Source: Porphyromonadaceae bacterium (lineage in GTDB: Bacteria > Bacteroidota > Bacteroidia > Bacteroidales > UBA12481). From it: a stretch of 33,430 nucleotides of DNA. The position numbers and the translations under genes are program-made. Positions 17,448 through 25,110 of the stretch are shown here, in pieces (the stretch's first letter is position 1; the number at the start of each line of letters is the position of its first letter). The stretch spans positions 1-33,430 of the forward strand of contig QYQM01000123.1 of the NCBI GenBank assembly GCA_007280905.1, given 5' to 3'. The notes beneath the pieces are model-generated. The model searched no databases and had not been told where the DNA came from. It saw nothing but the letters and a program-made list of their open reading frames with translations.

Positions 17448-18578
17448 ATGGCCAGAAAATTAAAAAAGAATGTCAAGGTATTTATCATAATCTTCCTTGC
17501 TTCCTTATCCATTTGTGTTTTCGGGGTTTTTTACTGGGGAACGCCAGAACCGCCTGACCAGGAACTGAATAGGGCCAGAATGGCTATTGCTGAGGCACGC
17601 AATACGATTGAAAAAGACTTCATTCCATCATCGTTGACCGATGCAGAAAACCTTTACGATTCGGCTATGTTCTATTGGAAAACTGAGAATGAACGGTTTA
17701 TCCTAAGTCGCAATTACACAAAATCCAGAACATTAGCAATCCGGTCTGAACAACAGGCACTCGTAAGCCCGAAAATCGCCAATCTGAATACCACCGATTT
17801 TATTAATTCCCTGGAACGGGATCTTGCGGCAGTCAAGCGGGATACCGCCCAGATCAAACAACTATACAGCCGCCTGCCCATTCCAACGACCATCAATATA
17901 AAATACACAAGAGGTATAATCCTCCTGCGGGAGGCCGAGCTTAACCTGGAACAAAAGAATTTCAAAGAATGCCGTAGAAAGCTCGAGCTAGCCAAATTTG
18001 ATCTTCTGGAGGTTGCACGTTACACTAAAACACTTTTGAATGACTATTTCTCAAACCTTCCAATGTGGAAAAGATGGTATGATCAAACTATCCGTGAATC
18101 CGCACGGAACCAATCGTATGCCATAATTGTTGATAAATTTGCAGGTAAATGCTTCCTTTTTCTGTCAGGCAAGCTACAAACTGCTTACCCTGTCGAACTT
18201 GGGAAGAATTGGATTGGAGAAAAGCGCTATTCGGGTGATAAGGCAACACCCGAGGGGAGATATAAGATAACGAAGAAAAAAGATGGCCGTCAAACGAAAT
18301 ATGTTAAAGCTCTTTTACTAAATTACCCAAATGATGAAGATAAGCAACGATTTCATAGTGAGATCAGGGCAAAGACACTTCCCGGATATGCCAGAATCGG
18401 CGGACTTATTGAGATCCACGGGGGTGGTGGTAAAGGAGTCAATTGGACCGATGGCTGTATTGCATTTGCAGATAACGATATGGATTCACTCTTCCGTATT
18501 GTTCCGGTTGGTTGTCCGGTAACCATCCTGGGATCATTACAACCGTTGTTTGAGATAATTAAAAATCCGAAACCATGA
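17448..18578 (+). CDS. YkuD/YafK-fold L,D-transpeptidase-like protein with variant active-site motif
   Basis: A 376-residue membrane-anchored protein facing the periplasm. Residues 10-29 form a single hydrophobic segment; about 38-200 are helical and charged; the YkuD-type catalytic domain spans about 222-362. It contains GDKATPEGRYKIT at 263-275, LNYPNDEDKQRF, IEIHGG with H324, and TDGCIAFADNDMDSLF with Cys 337. In standard L,D-transpeptidases the motif is [S/T]HGC[I/V]R; here the His is Asp and the Arg is Ala. GC-[hydrophobic]-A followed by D..MD.L, with the 'LNYPN' segment, is closer to the YafK (LdtF/DpaA) branch, whose member in E. coli cleaves the lipoprotein-peptidoglycan bond. So cleavage rather than crosslinking is possible. 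Its stop overlaps the start of the next gene by four bases. Confidence 0.82.
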   Translation: MARKLKKNVKVFIIIFLASLSICVFGVFYWGTPEPPDQELNRARMAIAEARNTIEKDFIPSSLTDAENLYDSAMFYWKTENERFILSRNYTKSRTLAIRSEQQALVSPKIANLNTTDFINSLERDLAAVKRDTAQIKQLYSRLPIPTTINIKYTRGIILLREAELNLEQKNFKECRRKLELAKFDLLEVARYTKTLLNDYFSNLPMWKRWYDQTIRESARNQSYAIIVDKFAGKCFLFLSGKLQTAYPVELGKNWIGEKRYSGDKATPEGRYKITKKKDGRQTKYVKALLLNYPNDEDKQRFHSEIRAKTLPGYARIGGLIEIHGGGGKGVNWTDGCIAFADNDMDSLFRIVPVGCPVTILGSLQPLFEIIKNPKP

Positions 18579-19315
18579 CAATAACTGATTACCCGCTGGA
18601 AGTGCCTGAAACTCTGCCATTCCTCGAACCGCAGAAACCACGCAGGAGCATCTGGAAGATAATTCTTTATCCGTTCTTAAGCTTTCTGGGCTGTATGGCC
18701 TTTATCGCATTCAGCCTGTATATCCTCTTTTTTGTCATCCCAAACGGACCTGAAGTAACCCTTGCAAAGGAAACGAAAAACCAAAATCTGAATCTGATCC
18801 AGACTAAGGCTGCCGATATCGACAAGATTAATCAATATCTTGTAGCCCTTGAAAAGAAGGTGGATAAGCTCACCAATCAGGGTCCCTATCTGATTGTAAA
18901 TACGACAGAGAATAAGTTTTACCTCTATGCTGATAATAAACTGATCCGACAGGGTATATGCTCTACCGGTAAAAACGAAGTATTAATTTACGGCAAAAAG
19001 AAAACCTTTTTCAAAAGTCCCAGGGGAGTTCACAAAGTCCTGAGTAAACAGGCGAATCCGGTTTGGGCAAGGCCCGATTGGGACTTCGTGGAAAATGGAG
19101 AACCAATCCCACCACCCGGAGATCCTTCCAGATTTGATAGCAATACTTTAGGACCCTATAAACTAGCACTCGGCGATGGTTATATGGTTCATGGCACGAT
19201 CTGGAAAAGATTAATGGGACAATCCGTAACCCATGGCTGTATCAGGATGCTAGATGATGATATTACGGCTGTATATAACACTCTTCCTGTTGGTTCAAAA
19301 GTGATAATCTATTAA
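18575..19315 (+). CDS. L,D-transpeptidase (YkuD domain)
   Basis: A 246-residue inner-membrane-anchored periplasmic enzyme that should form or exchange L,D-type peptidoglycan crosslinks. Residues about 1-27 are cytoplasmic, 28-54 a transmembrane segment, about 65-100 a short helical stalk, and 103-246 the YkuD domain. It has the full active-site set: MVHGT with H206, then SVTHGCIRM with H220, Cys 222 and Arg 224. The SPRGVHKV segment at 148-155 is the usual 'TP.G.y.i' strand. It overlaps the preceding gene by ATGA, so the two are translationally coupled; one has the standard motif and the other a variant one. Confidence 0.9.
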   Translation: MTITDYPLEVPETLPFLEPQKPRRSIWKIILYPFLSFLGCMAFIAFSLYILFFVIPNGPEVTLAKETKNQNLNLIQTKAADIDKINQYLVALEKKVDKLTNQGPYLIVNTTENKFYLYADNKLIRQGICSTGKNEVLIYGKKKTFFKSPRGVHKVLSKQANPVWARPDWDFVENGEPIPPPGDPSRFDSNTLGPYKLALGDGYMVHGTIWKRLMGQSVTHGCIRMLDDDITAVYNTLPVGSKVIIY

Positions 19316-19325
19316 TAGCTCGACC

Positions 19326-20123
19326 TTGAAAGCACTAAAAATAATAGCCCTGATCCTTGGTGTGTTGATTCTGGGAGCTTTAACCCTTTTGTACCTGGAT
19401 GCCTTGAAAGCACCAAAGAAATATCTTGAGGAATTCACCAGGGAAACAGCAAACATTGGAGAAAATCAAATTGTTAAGACCTATCCTGACGATCTGTTAG
19501 AGAAACGGACCAATCTGGATGCCCGTCTGGCGATGTCAAATGACGATTCAATCGGCCTCAGGATCAGTTTAAAAGATAAATTGGTGTACCTTGAAATCAA
19601 GGGAATCGTGTTGAGCCAAACTCCAATCCTGGATTATAAAGTCAGTCATTTTCTGAAAAACCTCAGCCCGGCAGAGAAATACTTTATGTTTCACACCCCG
19701 CTGAACATTCAGAAGGATGAATCTACCATTTTCAAGGACAGGTTTAAAGAGATTATTGCACCTCCGGTCCGGCCGGCAGATGCCCCGGAAGAGACTCCTG
19801 CTCCCAAGGATACAACCAAGGAACATAAAGCCAAGGCTGCGAAAGTTCAACAGCCTGATCCTGTTATTTATCGGTTGTACCTGGATCATGGCATTAAGGT
19901 TCAATTTACCGGACAGATGCCTGATTCTATTCCGCAATTCTGGCCAAAATTCTGGTTTGAATTCAACGAGCGTTACCAGTTCATCAAAGATGTTTCGCAT
20001 AGTATATTAAAGAAATCTCATGCATCCTACCAACCAAGTCTTAAGCTGATTATTAATTATAAGGATGCTGAAGCTATTTATCGCGCGATGCCTAAAAAAG
20101 GCAAGGTAATTCTCGATTTATAG
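19326..20123 (+). CDS. Membrane-anchored protein of unknown function
   Basis: 265 residues, not recognised. It begins with TTG at 19326; I accept this unusual start because the next in-frame ATG would cut off the obvious transmembrane anchor (IIALILGVLILGALTLLYL, residues 6-24) that follows a Lys. The remainder is probably periplasmic, with a low-complexity Pro/Ala/Glu/Lys linker at about 150-185 (PPVRPADAPEETPAPKD) between two mixed alpha/beta parts. It is 10 bases after the L,D-transpeptidase gene and presumably acts with it in the envelope. Its stop codon directly abuts the stop of the convergent oxidoreductase gene. Confidence 0.7.
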   Translation: MKALKIIALILGVLILGALTLLYLDALKAPKKYLEEFTRETANIGENQIVKTYPDDLLEKRTNLDARLAMSNDDSIGLRISLKDKLVYLEIKGIVLSQTPILDYKVSHFLKNLSPAEKYFMFHTPLNIQKDESTIFKDRFKEIIAPPVRPADAPEETPAPKDTTKEHKAKAAKVQQPDPVIYRLYLDHGIKVQFTGQMPDSIPQFWPKFWFEFNERYQFIKDVSHSILKKSHASYQPSLKLIINYKDAEAIYRAMPKKGKVILDL

Positions 20124-21704
20124 TTATTGTTTGATCTCTTTAGCTGGTTCCTGCTTTTTCATTTTTGCTGCAATTCGATCGGCTGCCCGTTCAGCCAGTG
20201 CAGTTATGGTAAGTGATGGATTTACGCCAGGGTTAGCGGAAATGGCTGAACCATCAATAACATATAGGTTCTCATACCCAAACACCCGGTGATCACTGTT
20301 GATGACTCCTGTTTCCCGGCTGTCACCCATGCAAGCGCCACCAAGTATATGAGCCGTTGTTGGGATTCCAAAGAGCGATTCAGTTGGAAGCACTAATGGT
20401 TTTCCATTGATTATCCCGGCATATTTCCTAGCCAGATCCTGGGCCTCCGGTATGAATGCCGAAGGTGCGGAACCTTGCTCGACACCCGTTCGGACGCCGA
20501 ACAAACCCCTCTTCAGATTCAGGGTACTATCCCGGGTTTGCATGAAAAGAAGAATCTGGGTACGGTCGGCCCAATTACGCGTGAAATATACCTTCGCATT
20601 CGCCACTGGATGGAGCATTAAATCACCTAGAATCCGCAATATCCTACCAATCAGTGTCTTTCCGGAGATCATCGGAGCCATCAGTAACCGCCAGAATCCT
20701 GACCCAGACGGATACCTGACGGGTTCGAGATGACTGAACTCATCGGTGTTGACTATTGAGCCGATGGCAATACCCTCGGAGAATTTTTTAGTCTTATCAC
20801 TGCTAACGACACCTATCAATGCTTCATTATTCGTGCGGACATGCGCACCGATGAGGTCTGACAAATCCGGAAGTGTGGTTTTTTTAAGTTTGAGAAGCAG
20901 GGGAACCGAACCAAGCACCCCGCCGGAAAAAATAAATGCCCGGGTGTGCAACTTGATTGTTCTGAATCCACCGGTTCGCCTGATTATTATATCATAGCCC
21001 TGATTACCATGTTTTCCCATTGGGATGACGCTTATGACCCGTGAGCTAGCCATTACTGTAACACCTTCTTTTTCAGCCATATACAAATAATTTTTATCTA
21101 AGGTGTTTTTCGCATTGTATCGGCAGCCCACCATACAACCACCGCAAAAACGGCAACCCTCTCGCTCAGGTCCGCTACCGTTAAAATAGGGGTCAGCTAC
21201 CTTTACTTCCGGCTCTCCAAAGAAAACGGCAACATGGGTAGCTGAAAACTGATCCTTTTTTCCTATCAAATCAGCAAGCTGTCCGAGTGCATAGTCGCCC
21301 GGTCCAAACTTTGGGTTTTGGGCTACTCCCAGCATATCCGAGGCGATCTTATAGTAGGGAGCCAATTCTTTCTCCCAATCCATGAGGTTTTTCCATGATC
21401 CGGTTTTGAAAAAATCAGTTTTAGGAACCGGAAGCGTGTTGGCATAAACCAGGGATCCCCCGCCCACACCTGTTCCGGCCAGAACAGTGATATGACGAAA
21501 AAGTGCTATCCTGAAAAATCCATAAAACCTAAGTCCGGGAACCCATAGCCATTTTTTGAGATTCCAGTTTCGTTTGGGAAAATCGTTTTCAGTGAACCTT
21601 CTTCCTTGTTCGACCACAAGAACTTTATAACCCTTGCGGACCAATCGCAGCGCACTAACCGACCCTCCAAAGCCGGATCCCATAATAATAAAATCATATT
21701 CCAT
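20124..21704 (-). CDS. GMC-type FAD-dependent oxidoreductase (cholesterol oxidase-like)
   Basis: A 526-residue flavoenzyme. The FAD-binding GSGFGGS is at 9-15 with the acidic residue in VVEQGRR at 30-36; GTGVGGGSLVYAN at 77-89 is the second flavin-contact motif. The C-terminal GMC signature is complete: ILGGACMG, then LYVIDGSAISANPGVNPSLTITALAERAADRI. A Cys cluster, CRFCGGCMVGC at 184-194, is followed by RYNAKNTLDKNYL; this is seen in the actinobacterial ChoD-type branch and could hold metal or an iron-sulfur cluster. No signal peptide is visible. Substrate is unknown; a sterol is unlikely in this organism and a hydroxylated lipid or sugar alcohol is as plausible. Confidence 0.88.
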   Translation of the reverse strand: MEYDFIIMGSGFGGSVSALRLVRKGYKVLVVEQGRRFTENDFPKRNWNLKKWLWVPGLRFYGFFRIALFRHITVLAGTGVGGGSLVYANTLPVPKTDFFKTGSWKNLMDWEKELAPYYKIASDMLGVAQNPKFGPGDYALGQLADLIGKKDQFSATHVAVFFGEPEVKVADPYFNGSGPEREGCRFCGGCMVGCRYNAKNTLDKNYLYMAEKEGVTVMASSRVISVIPMGKHGNQGYDIIIRRTGGFRTIKLHTRAFIFSGGVLGSVPLLLKLKKTTLPDLSDLIGAHVRTNNEALIGVVSSDKTKKFSEGIAIGSIVNTDEFSHLEPVRYPSGSGFWRLLMAPMISGKTLIGRILRILGDLMLHPVANAKVYFTRNWADRTQILLFMQTRDSTLNLKRGLFGVRTGVEQGSAPSAFIPEAQDLARKYAGIINGKPLVLPTESLFGIPTTAHILGGACMGDSRETGVINSDHRVFGYENLYVIDGSAISANPGVNPSLTITALAERAADRIAAKMKKQEPAKEIKQ

Positions 21705-21810
21705 AGGTCAGTATCTTTTTGCTGAAGTTGGGTATTATTTCAGGCTTCCCAAAATAAGACTATTTTTATTCGCTCGTTGTTATTTGTTGTCGAACAAAAA
21801 CTCAATGATT

Positions 21811-23178
21811 ATGAAAAGGATATCATTTGCTTACATTCTATTGATCTTATTGGGCATCAGCACATCCTGCAGTACCAAGCAGGTCGGCCCTGTGCAACAG
21901 GGTCCATTTACCGCCGTGGTGCATCCGGATTGGATAAAATCGGCAGTCATGTATGAGGTGAATGTTCGCCAATATACCCCCGAAGGAACCTTTAATGCCT
22001 TCTCAGAAAAACTTCCAAGGCTAAAAGAACTTGGTGTGGATATCCTCTGGCTTATGCCAATTAATCCAATCGGGGTGATTAACCGGAAAGGGCCGCTTGG
22101 TTCCTATTACAGTGTAAAGGATTACAAAGGCATTAATCCGGAATTCGGCACCATGGATGATTTTAAAGCTCTGGTGAAGAAAACACATGATCTGGGCATG
22201 CACCTCATTATTGACTGGGTACCCAATCATTCCTCCTGGGATAATCCGTTGATCACTGAACATCCTGAATGGTATGCCAAAGACAGCCTGGGAACCATGT
22301 TTTCACCCTGGGACTGGACTGATGTTGTAAAATTTGATTATGGCCAGAAGCCATTGCGTGACTATATGATTGAGACCATGAAATACTGGCTTACGGAAAC
22401 CAGGCTGGATGGGTTCAGATATGATGTTGCCCATCAGGTACCGGTGGATTTCTGGAATGAAGTCAGGCCTGCCCTTCAAAAAGTAAAACCGGATATTCTT
22501 TTGCTGGCCGAAGCTGAGCAACGTCCGCTTCATGAAAGATCTATGGATCTCACCTATGGATGGGAATTACATCACATCATGAACCAGGTTGCCCAGGGGA
22601 AACAAACCGCTGCTGATGTTGATGCTTATTTTGAGCGTGCAGCAAAGGATTATAACACCAACGATATCAGGATTTATTTCACATCCAATCATGATGAAAA
22701 TTCATGGAATGGAACCGAATGGGAGCGTATGGGCAAAGCTACCGATGTTATGACTGTATTTACCTATACAATACCCGGCATGCCATTGGTTTACAGTGGC
22801 CAGGAAGCAGGCTCCACAAAAAGGCTTAAGTTTTTCGAGAAAGACCAGATTGATTGGAGTAACCGACGGTTTTTTGCTCTGTATCAAAAATTGGATCAGC
22901 TAAAAAAAGATAATTCTGCTCTTTGGAATCCTGGATTTGGCGGCAACTATCAAAGACTAACCACCGGAAAAGACAAGCAGGTGCTGGCGTTTAAAAGAGA
23001 ACTCGGTACAAACTCCGTTATCGTTGTTCTCAACATGTGTGCCGAGTCAGTTACCATTAAGCTTTCCCCTGAATCGGCAGGTGGTAAATACACTGGATAT
23101 TTCACAGGAAGCCGGACTAAACCCGCTTCCCAGCCGATCTCTCTGGAACCCTGGGGCTACTTTGTTTTCACTAAATAA
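21811..23178 (+). CDS. GH13 alpha-amylase family lipoprotein
   Basis: A 455-residue alpha-glucan hydrolase attached to a membrane. I start at the ATG at 21811 because MKRISFAYILLILLGISTSC is a lipoprotein signal with Cys 20; an ATG two codons earlier (21805) is possible, while the longer open frame back to 21634 overlaps the oxidoreductase gene and is not credible. GH13 motifs: region I IIDWVPNH at 133-140, region II LDGFRYDVAH with the nucleophile D205, region III LLAEAE with acid/base E234, and region IV TSNHDENSW with D295. The barrel is compact and the C-terminal beta domain is short (from about 375). It is divergent from the oxidoreductase and 8 bases upstream of a second GH13 gene. Surface or periplasmic location cannot be decided from the sequence. 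Confidence 0.9.
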   Translation: MKRISFAYILLILLGISTSCSTKQVGPVQQGPFTAVVHPDWIKSAVMYEVNVRQYTPEGTFNAFSEKLPRLKELGVDILWLMPINPIGVINRKGPLGSYYSVKDYKGINPEFGTMDDFKALVKKTHDLGMHLIIDWVPNHSSWDNPLITEHPEWYAKDSLGTMFSPWDWTDVVKFDYGQKPLRDYMIETMKYWLTETRLDGFRYDVAHQVPVDFWNEVRPALQKVKPDILLLAEAEQRPLHERSMDLTYGWELHHIMNQVAQGKQTAADVDAYFERAAKDYNTNDIRIYFTSNHDENSWNGTEWERMGKATDVMTVFTYTIPGMPLVYSGQEAGSTKRLKFFEKDQIDWSNRRFFALYQKLDQLKKDNSALWNPGFGGNYQRLTTGKDKQVLAFKRELGTNSVIVVLNMCAESVTIKLSPESAGGKYTGYFTGSRTKPASQPISLEPWGYFVFTK

Positions 23179-23186
23179 CTATTCAA

Positions 23187-24737
23187 ATGCTTAAGATCTG
23201 CACAGTTGGCACCTCCTTATTGATTTTACTTTTTCCCCCATCTCACACTCTGATTTCCCAGGAAATGGTACCACCTACCCCACCAACCCGGGTTTTTTAT
23301 TCGGTTTTCGTACAATCGTTTTACGATAGCAACGGCGACGGGATTGGAGATATTCCGGGACTGACATCCAAGCTGGATTACCTCAAAGAATTGGGAGTTC
23401 AGGGACTATGGCTTCTTCCGGTCCACCCTTCCCCGTCCTACCATAAATATGATGTATCCGATTACTATTCGATCCATCCGGATTATGGCACACTCAATGA
23501 TTATAAGGACCTGGTAAAAGAAGCCCATAAAAGGAATATGGTTGTGCTCCTGGATCTGGTTATAAACCACACCTCCAACCGGATTAAATGGTTTCAGGAA
23601 GCTTCAAAAGGACCATCCAGCCAGTATCGGGATTATTATATCTGGTCAGATCATACAGCAGATTTCAAAGCCGAGCCATTTCATTGGCATGCGATAAGGG
23701 ATTCAAATGGCAAACCGTTGCCCGGATCAAAGTATTATGGCTTTTTCTGGTGGGAAATGCCTGATCTGAATTTTGAAAACCAGCAAGTCAGACAGGAAAT
23801 ATTCAACATCGCGTCTTTCTGGTTGAAAGATATCGGCGTTGATGGTTTCCGGCTCGATGCAGCAAAATATATCTATCCGGAAAACCAACCAGAAAAAAAC
23901 GTTCAATGGTGGAATAAGTTCCGCCAGGAGGCCCAAAAAATCAAAAAGGATGTAATAATCGTTGGTGAGGTTTGGGGTTCAGCGAAAGAAATTGCTCCTT
24001 ATCTGAAGAATGGCATGACTGCCTGCTTCAATTTCCAGCTTGCCGATAGTATAAGAATTAGCCTTCACGAGGAAAAAGACCACTATATTCTCCAAACCTG
24101 GTGGCAGATCCGTGATACCTACGTCAAACAGAACCAAGCTTTTGAAGATGCAATTTTTCTCTCCAATCATGATATAAACCGTATCATGACGGATATCGGC
24201 AATAAGACTGATAAAGCAAAAGTTGCCGCATCTCTGCTTCTGAGTCTTCCTGGTAACCCATTTATCTATTATGGAGAAGAGATCGGGATGCTCGGTGAAA
24301 AGCCTGATGAATATATCCGCGAACCCTTTCTGTGGAATATGGAAGGAGAAGATAAGGGCCAGACTCATTGGGAAATTCCCTATGCAAGCAGTTCACAAAC
24401 CGTTAAGCCTTTAAAATACCAGTTGGAAGATCCAAAATCTCTCTATCATTTCTACCAGGAACTAATCTCATTAAGGAACAATTCTGTACCCCTTAACAGG
24501 GGATATTTCCAGCCATTCATCCAGGATAATAGAAAAGTAATCGCTTTTTATCGTGGTTTCGATCGCGAAAAAGTTCTTGTTATGATCAATCTGAGTAAGG
24601 ATATTCAACGAATTCCAAGTCCTGAAAGAATTAATGATTACCAAAGGCTTTTGGGAACCCATGAAGTTTTCAAATCAGGAGGGGGAGCTATTTTCCTCCA
24701 GCCTTATTCAATCTTTATCCTGAAGAGAATATATTAA
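23187..24737 (+). CDS. Secreted GH13 alpha-amylase/alpha-glucosidase-type enzyme
   Basis: A 516-residue enzyme with a probable signal peptide at 1-24 (ILLFPPSHTLIS core), so periplasmic or outer. DSNGDGIGD at 47-55 is the calcium-binding loop common in oligo-1,6-glucosidase and related GH13 subfamilies. Region I LLDLVINH at 121-128, region II VDGFRLDAAKYI with nucleophile D224, region III IIVGEVWG with E261, region IV FLSNHDINR with D329; all catalytic acids are present. The Val after DL in region I (DLVINH) is the oligo-glucosidase-type residue in many relatives. It is in one unit with the GH13 lipoprotein and the two likely cut maltodextrins in the periplasm, feeding maltose to the transporter at 10746. 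Confidence 0.9.
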   Translation: MLKICTVGTSLLILLFPPSHTLISQEMVPPTPPTRVFYSVFVQSFYDSNGDGIGDIPGLTSKLDYLKELGVQGLWLLPVHPSPSYHKYDVSDYYSIHPDYGTLNDYKDLVKEAHKRNMVVLLDLVINHTSNRIKWFQEASKGPSSQYRDYYIWSDHTADFKAEPFHWHAIRDSNGKPLPGSKYYGFFWWEMPDLNFENQQVRQEIFNIASFWLKDIGVDGFRLDAAKYIYPENQPEKNVQWWNKFRQEAQKIKKDVIIVGEVWGSAKEIAPYLKNGMTACFNFQLADSIRISLHEEKDHYILQTWWQIRDTYVKQNQAFEDAIFLSNHDINRIMTDIGNKTDKAKVAASLLLSLPGNPFIYYGEEIGMLGEKPDEYIREPFLWNMEGEDKGQTHWEIPYASSSQTVKPLKYQLEDPKSLYHFYQELISLRNNSVPLNRGYFQPFIQDNRKVIAFYRGFDREKVLVMINLSKDIQRIPSPERINDYQRLLGTHEVFKSGGGAIFLQPYSIFILKRIY

Positions 24738-24756
24738 TTTTTTATTAGCGAATAGA

Positions 24757-25110
24757 ATGAGTGGATTTTACGGATCTATTTCAAACCATGACGTGGTTTC
24801 GGAAATTTATTATGGAACAGATTACCATTCCCATCTGGGCACCAAGCGAGGCGGAATGGCCTTCTTTGATCATGAAAACAATACTTTTGAACGTTCAATC
24901 CATAGTCTGGAAAATAGCTATTTCAGAAATAAATTCGAGGACTATGTCGATTCGTTGTCGGACCGATATCAGGCTATGGTAAAGCAGATTGCAATAAATC
25001 TCGGTCTGGATTCACTTATGTACCAGGACATGCCGGATCTTGTATCCGCGATCGGTCTGCCTAAAGAAAGGTTATGTACCCATTGCTGGGACGGTTCTAG
25101 CAGGTTTTAA
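24757..25110 (+). CDS. Internally deleted PurF-like (amidophosphoribosyltransferase) remnant
   Basis: An open frame of 117 residues joining the two ends of a PurF-type protein. Residues 1-61 match the start of the glutaminase half as found in a Bacteroidota PurF subgroup (DYHSHLGTKRGGMAFF at 22-37, HSLENSYFRNKFED at 49-62). Residues about 64-117 match the extreme C-terminus (SDRYQAMVKQI, then SAIGLPKERLCTHCWDGSS). Everything between, including the whole phosphoribosyltransferase domain with its PRPP loop, is absent; I would expect a full protein of several hundred residues. The nucleophile Cys that normally follows Met is Ser here. It should have no PurF activity, and another purF must exist elsewhere if the pathway works. 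The last 14 bases overlap the 3' end of purL on the other strand. It may be a pseudogene held in frame, or an assembly collapse. Confidence 0.6.
   Translation: MSGFYGSISNHDVVSEIYYGTDYHSHLGTKRGGMAFFDHENNTFERSIHSLENSYFRNKFEDYVDSLSDRYQAMVKQIAINLGLDSLMYQDMPDLVSAIGLPKERLCTHCWDGSSRF

Noticed and set aside
21634-21810. Longer start for the GH13 lipoprotein gene
   Set aside because: It overlaps the divergent oxidoreductase gene and would mask a clean lipoprotein signal.
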